From Stereum hirsutum FP-91666 SS1 (taxonomy: Eukaryota; Basidiomycota; Agaricomycetes; Russulales; Stereaceae): 64,000 nucleotides of DNA. The notes under the pieces are model-generated. The model did not search any database. It had not been told where the DNA came from and saw only the letters and a list, made by a program, of their open reading frames with translations. The stretch is from assembly GCF_000264905.1 (NCBI RefSeq), contig NW_006763133.1, positions 914,681-978,680 of the forward strand. The letters are read 5' to 3'. Position 1 is the first letter of the stretch; every line of letters begins with the position of its first letter. Below, one piece after another: positions 24,283 to 36,618 of this stretch. The translations under genes were made by a program, and so were the position numbers.

Positions 24283-25250
24283 TTACGAGTCGTTGTTGGG
24301 ATCCTTCGGGTCAGTGCCTGAATCGATGATCACATTTTCTATCGTCAGTACCCTCGATTGCCATGCCCTGCATCGCGTACGACTCACCGCATGCACTTTC
24401 GTGAATATCGAATTCCGTGTCGTCTGTGGGAGTCAACTGTGTCACAGTCGCACCCGTGTACCACTGTAGACACCCACATTGACCGCACGAGCCGTTAAAA
24501 ATAACAAAGGCAAAGTCAGCAAAGCGAATCTAACATGTGATGACGAAGAGAGACGTGAGCCATTTCCGCACTCACCTCGTAATGTCCATCTACCCTATCC
24601 CCATAGTTCACTTGTACATTCCCAGATTGGGAGTGCTGTAATATCCCTGCGGTCATAACAACCTGTCTTCCAGGACTGACAGTGAACGTCGTCGACTTTG
24701 AAGTCACAGTCGTTGTACCCGATTCGGAACTTGCTCCGCCGCCGATGGAGACACCCTCGAAGGAGATGCCTAGGTTAGCGTTGACGGTGAATGTGGTGGT
24801 AGTCGACGTAGAGCCGCCGATCGTAACTGTTTTGGCCTCAGTACCACCGTCACAGCTGATTTAGCACATATAAAGGACGAGGCTGGTTAATAAACCGGAG
24901 GACCCAACAACGGAGAAAGGGAGGGGGACTGGTCATGGCACGGAGATGAGGTTCTAAACGTACTTGAGCTGCGCATCACCGATGGCGACAAATGGACGGA
25001 CGTCTGGATTATTGACAATGTTGATGAGAGTGCATCTGTCGGCATCCCGGACGTTGGGCGAGCCTAACAAATCATGAATGAGCACCATACACTCTCCAAT
25101 CACTCTCTGTGAACGGGGAAACGTACCAGCAGCACCAGGGCAAGAAAGTAGGAGGTCAGTGTCGGTCGGCGTGGTATCACGAACGTCGAACGATGGGGCG
25201 CAAGATGCGTGACCGAGAAGCGCAAGAACAAAGAATGCAGAAGATAACAT
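24283..25250 (-). CDS. Small secreted Ser/Thr/Gly-rich protein
   Basis: Exons 25250-25127, 25063-24964, 24855-24576, 24463-24388 and 24317-24283 give 204 residues. The N-terminus MLSSAFFVLALLGHASCAP is a signal peptide, with cleavage expected near residue 18. The mature part begins with a segment holding three Cys and NPDVRPFVAIGDAQL. A long stretch of alternating Thr/Ser and hydrophobic residues follows (STTTTFTVNANLGISFEG, TTFTVSPGRQVVMTAGI), then NVQVNYGDRVDGHYEWYTGA. This is a beta-rich pattern with some likeness to the aerolysin-type strand region, but that is only a suggestion. It may equally be an ordinary secreted beta-sandwich. Confidence 0.8.
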
Positions 25251-26925
25251 TCCGAATACCGTTATGGATGGGAATCGACGAAGAGATAATTGAAATAAGT
25301 GAATTGACCCAAGAAAGAGTGTGCGTGAATGATTGGCTAGAGGGACTCCTCCCATCGAGTACTTATACTCTTTCTGAGATGAGCTCGATGACTGGCCGGG
25401 TATGCCAAGGAAAGCAAAATTGCAGATAGAAACTGATAGAAAGGCACATTTTCGAAGACAAGTCTTGACCTCGAAACGCTGATGGTCGCTATTCCAAGCG
25501 TCGGTCTAAAGTCGACTCGATGAGCCGAGTGGGCTCTCACTTGAGTTAGTGTAAGCGTACAGAGGGCAGTTGTCACTGATGGGTCTCGAAAGATAGATTT
25601 CCTGTACAAAGCACACGACTGTGGAGCTGCCACAAGGCAGTATGATTTGGCCATAGGGTTGACGGTGGCTGTACGAGAAATATCGCATTCACCGCGGATT
25701 CATTGATTACCGAGGTACAGGAGAAAATACCCTTTTCTCGTCGAGAATCACTCCTATCTGACTCCTAACTCAGGCGTAACGATGAAGAGAATTATGAGCA
25801 ATTATATAAGTAAAGAAAAAAGAAGTGAGATGGCGTCAGTGGGCACGGATCATACCAGAGAATGGTGCCAAGAGAATGATGCTGGAAGCTATCCATTCAC
25901 AAGGCAATACCCGTCCCGTACGGCAAAAAACAGCTGATGGTAAAACACTGGAAAAACTGTGTCGCTAGGAACGCGCACAGAGATAACTTCTGCAGCGACC
26001 ACGACTGGTCAGGTAAGAAAGGAGTCAGTAGGGCGACAATCAAGATATCGGGAATGACACACACTAAAAAAGACCAAGAGCCGCCCTGGTTGGTCCCCGC
26101 GATGGCAAAGCAAAAGATGGGGACAAACGTACGGAGCGCATCATCACGAAAACCCAGCGGGCAAACCAACTCTATGACACAACACATTCGTCTAGTGAGC
26201 TTTACGTGAGGGTCCCTATCAAATGGAAGAGCCTTTCTGGCAGAATGCCCAGAAGGAGCCTTCGGAAGGCTGCGTGATACAAGACAGCAAGAGACGCAGT
26301 GAAGCCGCCGTGTGATTGATGATGCACCATATGCCCGCGAAATACCATATGTTGGACGATCAGGTTCTGACAAGACCGGACGTGACCTTAGAAACAACGT
26401 GGTAGAAGCACGCCAAGGTCGCATGGCTGAAGGGAAAGCGGTCAAGGGTATGTACATAGAGTCGAAGTGGAAGTTGAGGTAAAGGAGTCACGGCCCGGGG
26501 GGAGGTGGAAAAGAGAGCAGTTGAGCCAAGTCATCGGGTCGTATATTGGTCCACTGATCTTAACCTGTAGTTCTGGCGTCCAAGTTGTGTCCCCAACTTT
26601 CAGAAAATGTTACGCACTATTAGTTGTTGCTGAGATCTTGGACCCACGCACAACGTTTGCCAGCATCAGCTTGAGTGTCACCGCAACGCCTCGAGCCGGT
26701 CGGAGCTTTAAATTGGTCGGAGCCTGACTTATCGCTATCAATCAGTCTCCGCTCTATACCATAACTCTGGTGTCTGCGACACAACGTCGTGCACAAACTC
26801 GCTAGCACATAGTCAAGCCCCAGTTCGTTCTCCTTGTGCACTCTCCGTTTTGTGCTTGGTTTTCGCCTTTCCGCAACAGGTTGCTCACAATACTACACTC
26901 GGTCATCTCCGCGATTCATCAATCA
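25251..26925. other. Intergenic region, divergent
   Basis: 1.7 kb between divergent genes. A possible minus-strand TATA box (TATAAG, 25362-25367) lies about 115 bases upstream of the secreted-protein ATG. A 186-codon open frame at 25897-26457 (minus) has hydrophobic parts, but I could not build a splice model for it. Confidence 0.4.
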
Positions 26926-28615
26926 ATGTCTGGTGTCCTCGAGTACCCACCAATCTCACTGCAGGAGGGTGAGTTTTCCCTTCCGTGCCAATGTTGTCTC
27001 ATTATGTAGCCTGTTCTCATTCTCATTTTTGTCTCTCCAAGCGCAATTGTTGCGACCAAAGGAGCGTTATCTACCCACAGAGATTCTCTCTAAGATCTTT
27101 CTTGAACTCATCGACATGGAATCCAGCGCATTTCAAGGCGATCCCCCGCCAGCCCCACCGTCCAGCCCATCGATCCGCCCGTGGACATCTTTCTCTCCTG
27201 TAGCCACGGTTTTGGAGCGCGTCTGCAGACGGTGGCGAGACATCATCCGGCACACTCCGCGCCTGTGGACGAATATCAAAGCCTGCCCTCGGTCTGCAGA
27301 TATTCGAGACTCGAGGACAGCCTCTCTTCTTGAGGCCTCCGAGAAGTGGCTCGCTCGGTCGGGAAAGCATCCTTTGGTGGTCGTTGTCAGAGCCAAGCCG
27401 ATATTTTGGCGCGTTCCCGAGCGTTTCGATTCCATTAAGTTGTTCTTTGCGATGTTATGTCGACAATCCGCTCGTTGGAAGGAGATAGAATTCGTAGTCA
27501 ACCACTTCGATGTCTTCCCGGAGCTTGATGGAGGATGTTTCCCCATTCTTGAATCCTTGACCATTCGCACGACAGCATATGTCCCGGGGTACACTATACT
27601 ACGATCCACCCATTTCATGCAATCTCTAAAGACCATGCCGAATCTTCGCTCTGCGGACATCGAAGATCTTCAATTGTTGGAGTGGATACTTCCATGGTCA
27701 CAGTTGACGTCTCTTCGACTAAACAATACCCTACTCGGCCCGGACGACAGAGGCACGTTCCCTACGAGGAACTATATCCTCAACGTTCTTAGTGAATGCT
27801 CCAATCTGAGAACATTGCGACTCTCCCTCTTCTACAAGGGCCTCGACTGGCCGGTCAATAACCGCGTGGTTCTGCCCCACTTACAGACGATGACCCTCCA
27901 ACTTCGCTCTCCTTTCGACTACTACTCACTCATGCGTTATGTTGATGTGCCGCAGCTTTGCCTCCTTCAGATCGTTTTCCGCGATGACGCATGTAAAAAT
28001 TCTGTTCAACACTGGGATAGCTTCCGACGCGTACTACCGCCACACATTCCCAGTCTAAGGATATTCAGCATGCCGCCAATGGAGCTCGCAAAGGACCACC
28101 CTGAGGTCCATCGCTTCAATAGGAGTATCTCCTCCATTCTCCTTCCTGCGACCGACCTCCGCGTGCTCGAGTGCCGAACTCCTCAAATCACGCCAGATTT
28201 CCTCAAAGCACTCCTCCTTCGATTTTCTCCCACCGGTCGCCTGCTATCGGGACAGAACCCTGGACTGCTCGAGATCAGGGTCGTGCGCGTGCACTTCTTG
28301 GACGATCTGTCCAGAATGTCGAAGGAGGAGGTCCGTCTCATGGTGGGACTATGGTTGGATGTGATCGAGTCGAGGTGGTGGTTGCCGAACGGAGCCCTTG
28401 ATGGTGGAAATGACCGCATTGGAAAGGTGAGGAGGTTGGAGGCAGTCGATTTGGAACTGTGGGGGGATGGATTCAAAACGGATATTGAGACAGTCCCGGA
28501 AGATTTACGGGCGCGGTATAGGGCGTTAAGAGACGACGGTTTCAGGTTCAGCATCAAGAACAGTGTCCTCGATCTCGTGCGTATTGCCTTGGTTTTGATT
28601 TCGGACATGTACTGA
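26926..28615 (+). CDS. F-box/LRR-like protein, copy A
   Basis: Exons 26926-26968 and 27042-28615, 538 residues. The first exon codes MSGVLEYPPISLQE, and the phase-1 junction leads straight into AQLLRPKERYLPTEILSKIF. The F-box is LPTEILSKIFLELI followed by VCRRWRDIIRHTPRLWTNI. The remainder contains irregular leucine-rich segments (LTSLRLNN, LRTLRLSLF, LPHLQTMTLQLRS). This is the standard agaricomycete F-box architecture, in which the F-box binds Skp1 and the LRR part binds an unknown target. It is clearly related to the minus-strand gene at 36619-38250: both carry RIPERFD/RVPERFD, FDVFP.LD.GCF, ILLPAT.LRVLEC and SRWWLP.G. Confidence 0.85.
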
Positions 28616-29044
28616 AACGGATATCGCTTTGCTATTTCTCGTTTTAGGATCCGTTTGAACTTGAATGATGCAATCTCAAACCCTGTTGGGACATATAGCC
28701 AACGATGAAGTCGCTTCGTTATTTACTTTTCGCCTTCTGTCCGTATGTTTTACGACCCTTCCACCGCTGTGGCGCTCAATGAGGCACACAGGCGCTCGTG
28801 GCATGACACTAGTAGTTCTTCCCCCCTCCAACGTAAAACATGAAATCAGATGCGTTGTAGAATAAATATGCGAAAGGAGAGAGTATAGTATGCAGCAGTG
28901 CAGGCAGCAATTAAAAAGCATCTAACAGAGAAAGGAGAGCAATATAAAACCATGAAGCTTGTAACATAGAACATAGAAGAAAATTCAGTATCCATCCGTC
29001 CGTTTATCGGTCCACGATTTACCCCAAGAGCGATTCATTAGTGT
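28616..29044. other. Intergenic region, convergent 3' ends
   Basis: 429 AT-rich bases between the stop codons of convergent genes. No gene seen. Confidence 0.4.
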
Positions 29045-32000
29045 TTAGTCCTCTTCCACATCTTCATCCTCGTCGAGATCCAACAATACTTCCGAGACAC
29101 CCCTATACAAACTTCTCGCGCCTTCCTCCTCGACGAACCAACCCTTCACGACCTTCCTCGCCAGCTTCTCCAGCTTCTCAACCGCCATCTTCGCCACTAC
29201 ATCTCCACCAACACTATACATCGCCTCAGTCGCGATGGCCATCTTTTCTTCTTGGCTGAACGGAATGAAGGGAAGAACCGAGGTGACGCGGGAAAGGAGT
29301 GATGCACCGAGTCGGTCGGATACTTTTGGACGGAGCATATCTGCGAGGCGGATGTAGTCTTTGCGAGACATAGTGGTTGAGGTGTTAGATGACGAAAGGC
29401 TGGATTGGTACTGAAAGACGGTGTCATGGCCGATATTAGAGGTACCGATCCAGATTACCTTGCGGACATCTATGTGACGATCCCCGGCTTGAGGAGAGCA
29501 GCGACCTGGACGAAAATTCAGGGAAATTCTTCGTACGGAACCCAATGAGAAAGCTTACCGATCTCCCATGGCATAAGCAGTGAATACAGGGCTTTTGGGT
29601 CTTCGGTCTTCTCGATCTCCTGCATAAGGTGTCGGTACAATTCCACTTTGGAGCGTAGGGAAGGTATAAGTACTTACGTCAAGCACGACCACGCATCGCT
29701 TCCCTTCATTCTCGAGCAGGAACTGCGTAAGCGTATATGACGAGGGCTCCTAAACAAGAGTCAAGCCGGTTCAGTTGTGGTATTGTAGTAAGGGAAGACA
29801 TGACAGACCTCGTAAGGGCTCATAGAATACGACTGCCAGATATCATGTGTCGACCTCAACGTTGTCATATTGACCGTGTGCGTCGGCACATCCAGTAGAT
29901 TCCCGAACTTCCTCGCCAACAGACTCTTTCCGTGTCCACTAGGTCCACAAAGCAGAACAACGATCGGTGCGACAGACAACATCCTCGAATGCGCATTAAG
30001 GACCATGAAAAGCTGTTCAAATGCCCTATCCTGCCCTACGATGTCGAACCTCACTTTCGTCAGTGGCCGGAAGAATGAGCGATGAATCAAGGCCGATGTT
30101 TTCCTCGTATGCGCTGCGTCTGCTCTTGTAACATAGTACCTTGTTGCCGGATCCATACTTTCCAGCACGTCTGCTAAGACCGAGGATGACGAAGACAAAT
30201 TCTCTGCTGAGGGTGTACCGCCGACAGCGGCACTACTCCTCCTAGAGGACCCCGTGGACCCGATGGGCAGAGTCAATCCTTTAGGGTCGGCTCCATGGGC
30301 GAGCAAAATCTTGACGATATCTACTCTATGTTTCAGCTTATCATTCCCTACAGCGAACGCTAACGCGCTCTGTGGACCAACTTCATCATTGGGTCCCACT
30401 TCTCCAGACTCCAAGACTCTCCTGACCTCCTCAGGATTATCGCTCGCGATGGCGAACATGAGCGTTGGTTGAGGTGTAGCGATGGCATGCATGGAGTGGT
30501 GGGATAGTGCTGGTGACGGCATTGGGGCTGGCGATGACGGAAGTGATGGCGAGGCGAATGGTGAAAGGTGCTGCGAGCGAGAGGAGGGACGAGAAGCTGG
30601 CAGGGATGCCGAAGTACGGTTGTGCGCAGATATACGATCGAACGTTGGGTGACGGAGAGGGTGGCGAATGGTGGTGTCGTCGAGATCGGCGCGGGAGAGG
30701 TAAGAATAGCGGCTGGATGTGGTCGGGTCATCGTCACCAGTGTCGAAGCCATTATGGTTATCGTCGTCGTCTTCTTCTCCTTCAGAGTGCTCAGACTCGT
30801 GGATTATAGGCTCGGATAGTCTACTTGTTGAACGCGAGTATGAATGAAGGGAAAGGAGTGAAGAGACGGAGTTGCGCCACGTCTGAGAATGGTTCGGTGG
30901 TGCACTCTGTAGTGGGAATTCGCGTGAATGTCGAGTCTCAGGTGCGAACGCTCCGGAACTTCGGTGATCTTGTAGGTGTAGTGACTGTGTTGGTGGGTTA
31001 GAGTAAGAAGTACGAATCGTCGGTCGGGTCGTAACAGTGTCGTGAGCATGTGAAGATATAGAAACCAGACTATTGCGCTGTGATTGAGGACCGGGTATGT
31101 ATGGAGGTGAAGACGAATGCGAATGCGAAGACGATGGTTGAATTGCTGAGAGCTATGGTCGTCGCAGCGTGAGTGCAGGTCGCTCAGTGCTATAAGTCGG
31201 GAACGTACCAGTGGATGTCCCGATAATGAGCCTGATGATACACTAGAAGAAGAAATAGATGGGTTTTGTTGATGCCCTGAGCAAGGGGGGGAAGCCGTCA
31301 GTTTGGTTCGACTGTCGAAGGGCACTGATCGGCCTCACCAGATGAAGATATGGTACTAGCACGTCTAGAGATCGACTCAAACACAAAAGATTGCATAGAC
31401 TGTCCCTGCTCCATCAGCATTTCATTCCACTATCCGACGAGAGAAGGGGAAACGCACCAGACGAAGAGGCTTAAGTACGCTCCGACCCTGGCCCGGCAGC
31501 GGACTAGGTAGAGGACTATGGCCCAAACCCTCCTCCGGATCAAGAGCAGATGACAGAAAAGCCGCACTACCCGGTGTCCGAAGATCAACTTCAGCACCAC
31601 CGGGACCGGCACTATTGGAATGAGAAGAAAACACATCAGCGACGCTCGTGCGACGTGAGGGTCCTCGAGATTTCTTGACGTCGATAGCGCGACCCTTGAA
31701 CGAATGTCGAAACCCAAAGGGAACCTTCCTGCTGCCACCATCTGACGCCTGATCCAAATCAGCCCCGGCCCCGATCCCGGTTTCCCTCCCCTTCCCTTTG
31801 TCGTTGGACGAAATCGCGCTCAAGGCTGAACTTGGTCTGGAGCTTTCCCTGCTTTCTGTCTTCGGCACTGGCGGCGTGAAGACGGGTTGACGGTATGCAG
31901 AGGGCCCTGCAGCGGAGGAACTCTGTGGAGGTCGGTTCTCATCCGTCATTCCCACATGTGACCGTAGTCCGACAGCAGACTGAGAACGCTCGAACGAGGA

Positions 32001-35000
32001 CGAGTCAGGCGATGGGGACGGAGATGCAGAGGCTGACGGCTGTATGGAGGCAGAAGAGGTGGCATACATGCTCTGGAGAGCATCGCCCAGTTCACTCGCG
32101 CGTCTTGTGCGATCCTCGACGGCGGCAACCGTCGATGGTTGCGCAGGGGTAGAGTAGGCGGCGTACATGCTCTGAATGGTGTCATCCTCCGCGTCACGTC
32201 GTGAGAGGCTTGATGCTATAGAGGAAGCGATTGAAAGCCGAGAGGGTTTTAACGAAGAGGGAGATAATGACGAATCTAGACCGTAGTCCGCGTACATGCT
32301 TGAGACAGCGTCGTACTCGCCATCCCGCTTCGACAGATCACCGGACAGCGACGAAGATGCAGAGAAGCGTGAGGGTTTCGAAGGATAGACAGATGTCGTG
32401 GTCTGTGGGCTGGAGTCAGAAAGCGTGGCCTGGACGGTCTTTCCCTGTGCAGCCTGCGTGGACATCTCTCCCACTGGCGAGGAAGAGGTTGAAAAGTGGG
32501 ATAATATGGAAGGAGAAGGAGACGACGCTTCGACCTTGAAGTTAGAACGTGTGTCTTGGACAATGTCGTCATGCCTGTCCTTTCCTGGAGGATCTCTTGC
32601 CGACGAGGAAGAAGCGGAGAGACGCGAAGGTTTCGGAGAAGAAGGGGACGACGACGCCTGCAGGCTGAGGTTGGAATGCCTGGTTTGGACTCTGTTACCG
32701 ACTGTGTCCTGTATCGACAGATCTTGAACCGATGAAGACACTGAGAAACGAGAAGGTTTCGATGGAGAGGGCGATGGTGACGACTGTAGGCCGTACTCTG
32801 CGTACATACTCGAAACAGGAGTATTCACTGCATCCACCCTTGACAGATCTCCGGTTCGTGAGGAAGACGCAGAGAAACGGGAGGGTTTCGTATGAGAGGG
32901 AGGTGACGACTCCTGGAGACTGAAGGTCGAGTGCCTACTCTGAACGGTATTGTCCACCGCGTCCTGCCTCGACTTGCCACCGGCCAACGAAGACACCGAG
33001 GAACGAGAAGGTGTCGATGGAGAAGGCGATGGTGATGAGTGTAGGCCGTACTCTGCGTACATACTCGAGAGCGCGTCATTCTCAGGGTCCGTCCTTGACG
33101 TATCTCCGGTCTGTGAGGGTTTCAAAGGAGAGGGGATCGACGATGCCTGTAGACTGAAGTGGGAAGGTCTAGTCTGGACGGTATTACCCTGTGAACCCTG
33201 ACCCGACAGATCTCGAGCCAAAGAAGACATTGAAGAACGGGAGGGCTTCATTGGAGAGGGGGGTGACTGCAGGCCATAATCTGCGTACATACTGGACACA
33301 ACGTCGTCCTCGGCATCCTGTCTTGTCATATCTCCACTTAGTGAGGAAGAGGCCGAGAAGCGCGAGGGTTTCACAGGAGAGGGAGAGGGAGATGCTTGAA
33401 GGTTGAGGTTGGAATGAACGATCTGGGCAGTGTCAACCTCGGCGTCATTTCTTGAAAGATCTCCGACCAGTGAGGAAGAGGTCGAGAAACGGGAATGTCT
33501 CGACGGAGAAGGGGACGATGACGCCTGGGGATTGGAGCTTGAATGTACCGTTTGAACCGGATCACCCTGCGTACTCTCTCTTGGGAGACCTCCAATCTGC
33601 GCAGACGAGGCAGAGAAACGGAAAGGTTTTGGGGGAGAGTGAGAGGGAGATGACAATGCCACTATACTGAAGTCGGAGAGCATCGTTTGTACGGTGTCGT
33701 CCTCTGCATTCATCATTTTTAGAGTTCCGGCCAGCGAGGACGACGCCGACGAACCAGAACGTTTCAGAGAAGGGGGAGATTTCGACGACCGAGAGCTGGA
33801 GTGAGAATGTATAGCCTGGAAAGTATCCTCCTGTGCATCTTGTCTGAGGGGATCGGCGGCCACGGAAGAAGAAGTCGAGCGCCTGGCGGAAGAAGGTGGT
33901 GGAGAGGAATCCAGGCCGTAGTCCGCGTACATACTCTGTAGAGTATCGTCCGCTGTCTCATACTCGAACGAAGCGTCCTCTTCAATCTCAAGCTCGCGCT
34001 CCTCATCATGACTCAACTCCGACAGAGCCTCACTTTCTACGACTTCATCCTCATCCTCATCCTCATCGTCGCCATATGCCCGCTCTACCTCATAGTCATG
34101 CTCTACCTTCGTCTCCGATCCCACAAGGAACTCAGCCTCTACCTCAACTCTCGCCTCCGGCTCCGCCACAATCTCCTCGTCGCCACCCGAAAGCCTCTTA
34201 CTAGCAGAAAGCGACGGTCCAGGCCCAATCGTAAGTTCGGAAAGTGCACGTCCTCGAATTGTGGTCACTGTGATTGCAGGCGAAATTTCCGCATCATGTT
34301 GAGGAGAGAGTTCATAGTCTGACCGATGCGCATCCTGTGACGGAGGTGGCGACGGTGTCGGTGTTGGCAACGACGAGACCGTCTTCGGAGGAGACGGAGC
34401 AGACAAAGCGGCACGCGCAGCGAAGGTCTCTTTCAGATCTTGAATGACGGCCGTACGGGGGGTAATAGGGCGGGAGAGGGATTCAAGGCCTGGAGGGACG
34501 GGAAAGAGGAGTTTGGTGTGATCGGCTGAGTCGAATGAAGTGGAGAAAGTATCTTCAAGGATCGAGGAATCGCCTTCAAGGTCGTAAGAGTCGTCTTCGG
34601 GAAGATAAGAATCCTCTTCAGCATCGAAAGAGTCGCCGTCCGGGGCATCGGAGTTGCCTTCGACAATTGGAGAACCGACTTCGAAAACGGAAGAGTGACC
34701 TTCGACGGCGACAGAATTGTCTTCGTTGACGTTGACGGAGAGATCACCTTCAAGCATGTGCGCATCACCTTCGGGGTTCGAAGGTCTGCCATCTTGGGGG
34801 GAGGGAACGCTCTCGACGATGGATGGATGGTTTTCAAAGGTGGCAAACTCGTTCTCCACGACGGGGGATTCTCTCTTGCCGAAGGTAGAGGTGGCTTCTG
34901 GGATGATGGCGGAGTTCGTTGTGGGCACGGAGGAATAGGCATGATCCTGTTCGTGCAAACGTGGCGATTCTTCCTCTTCCCGAGTGTGGCTGAAGCTCTC

Positions 35001-36229
35001 TGGTGCGGAGGGTGAGCATTCGGAAATGGGGGGATGGTCCTCGTCCTGCACGCGCGAATGTGACGAATCTCCTTCACGAACATGTTCGGAATTGGCCTTC
35101 ACGGACTGGACCCCCTCCACGACGGACTCAGGCTTGTGGTATGCAATTTCCGAGCCCATCACTGATTGCGTTTCTTCTTCAGCGTACATAGAGGGAGAGA
35201 ACGAGCGAGAACTGGAATCCAGTGCACTAGGTCCCATCGAGAGCGGTTCGTCATCTCTCACCGCCGATAGCTGCGGCGAATTGTGTGCACTATGCATCAG
35301 AATTCTCGACGAAGGAGACCCAAAGGGCGAAGACAATAAGTCGAACATGGATGAGTGCCTGTACGCAGGACGTGGAGGTGAAAGCGCGAACGGTGTTGGT
35401 CCCCAATTATCCGCATATCCTGAGTCGATGGAATCTTCCCGGTGGAGTGAGCCATCGTATATTCCTTCGGCTGGGAAAGGAATGGGCGGACCAGATATAT
35501 CTACGGGGGATAGAAGACCGAGTGACCTGCGATGAGCATTGTCGTGGATGTCCGAGTCCACGGATTCGAGAGAGTCGGGAGATGGGTTCTCTTGGCGTGC
35601 CGTTGGCTCGTCGAGTTCGTCTGGTTCCCCAACCGGACTTTCCTCCTCCACTTCGCCCTCGACTTCTACTTCTACTTCGGCTTCATCTTCACCTTTGCCT
35701 TCACTATCATCTTCGACTTCAGCCTCTCCTTCGTCGGAACCATGACCGGATTCAACCTCTCCTTCGTCGGAACCATGACCGGATTCAACCTCTCCTTCGT
35801 CGGAACCATGACCGGAATCAGGCGACCCTGAATCCGACGACGCCTCGGACCCATTCTCATTGCTAGGACTCTGATTTGGCTCTGGCGACGAAGAGTACGG
35901 CGAATAATCTGGCCCTATAACATCCGAAAGTGCGAGCAAAAGGCTGGCCATCCGAGGCGAACGTGGCGAAGAAAGGACGGAAGACGGAGAGTCGACGGTG
36001 ACAGCGGGGAGGATAGGTTGTGTTCCATGGCGAAGATCGGAATGTACAGGTTTCGAATCTCGAATAGTAGGCGTGCTTTTGATCTTGACTTCGTGCAAGA
36101 AGTTGCAGCCATCCGCGAAATAGCAGCGACCTTGCTGATAGAACGGACATGGCCGCGCTGCACGTTTTTTGGAGTCAGTTTTGTGAAAATGTCATAGCTT
36201 GGAATAAGTGCATACTCTTGACCTTCCAT
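29045..36229 (-). CDS. CCCH zinc finger - disordered repeats - ankyrin - Clp-like AAA+ ATPase fusion
   Basis: Eight exons, in transcription order: 36229-36223, 36157-31458, 31405-31339, 31276-31209, 31152-29809, 29749-29678, 29619-29559 and 29505-29045. They total 6780 bases (2259 residues) with every phase matching. The N-terminus is a CCCH finger (C6-x7-C14-x5-C20-x3-H24), as in RNA-binding proteins. Residues about 30-1560 are disordered, acidic and Ser/Pro-rich, with tandem repeats. Ankyrin-like repeats follow at about 1844-1904 (AIASDNPEEVRRVLESGE, DIVKILLAHGADP). A Clp-type AAA+ domain has Walker A GPSGHGKS (about 2017-2024), Walker B CVVVLDE (about 2081-2087) and a sensor-1-like strand VIWIGTSN. 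Ankyrin plus AAA+ recalls human CLPB/SKD3. The 52-base intron 31406-31457 joins the two halves; if unspliced, a stop at 31422 ends the first part and an ATG at 31420 could start the second. The 7-base first exon uses a weak donor (GTCAAG). Confidence 0.75.
32050..33940 (-). repeat. Coding tandem repeats with SMYADYGL motif
   Basis: Inside the giant gene. Five copies of SMYA(D/E)YGL and two decayed ones (SMYAAYSTP, SMYATSSAS) alternate with Ser/Pro segments such as KPSRFSASSS and TVQ-x(3)-HSNLSLQASS. Spacing varies, so these are old, diverged protein-level repeats rather than a recent DNA array. Confidence 0.85.
35718..35816 (-). repeat. 33-bp triplicated coding minisatellite
   Basis: Three adjacent 33-base units at 35718, 35751 and 35784; the last two are identical and the first differs at one base. 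They encode the acidic 11-residue unit SGHGSDEGEVE. The near identity points to recent expansion and likely length polymorphism between strains. Confidence 0.9.
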
Positions 36230-36618
36230 GGGGGGTCAGGGAAAGACATCAGGGAGGCATTGAAGTAAGGACGGGGAGGAAAAAAGGAGAGTCGGGTAAG
36301 TTGAATGGAAAGAGCGAGTAGTAACCGCTTCTGTTCTGTGGGCGTCTGTTGTTCCGTTGTTTGCTTCCGGCCCTCAGGTGGCACCAGTGTGGCCCAGTAC
36401 ATAGGTTACTCGGCCACCGACCTTTACCCGGGTGTGCCTGAGAACATTTCACAGAATATGCAACGATAGAAATAGGTAGAGACTAATTTAAGGACCAAGG
36501 ATATACAAGATAGCAAACGCTGGCTTCCAAGAAGATTAGCCTTCACTCATTCTCGGAGGCGTTCTGAAAGTAGGGATGTACGAGACGAACCAAGGGTGGA
36601 AACATCAGTATAGGTGTC
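36230..36618. other. Promoter side of the giant fusion gene
   Basis: 389 bases between the start of the fusion gene and the stop of F-box copy B, both on the minus strand. No clear TATA box or gene. Confidence 0.35.

Noticed and set aside
25897..26457. Possible small membrane protein (Pmp3-like) on the minus strand
   Set aside because: Hydrophobic stretches are present, but no ordered Pmp3 motif or working splice model was found.
31420..31422. Separate genes for the CCCH part and the ankyrin-AAA+ part
   Set aside because: Stop and start would lie within a few bases of each other with no room for a promoter, while a canonical in-phase intron joins the two parts. Kept only as the alternative model.
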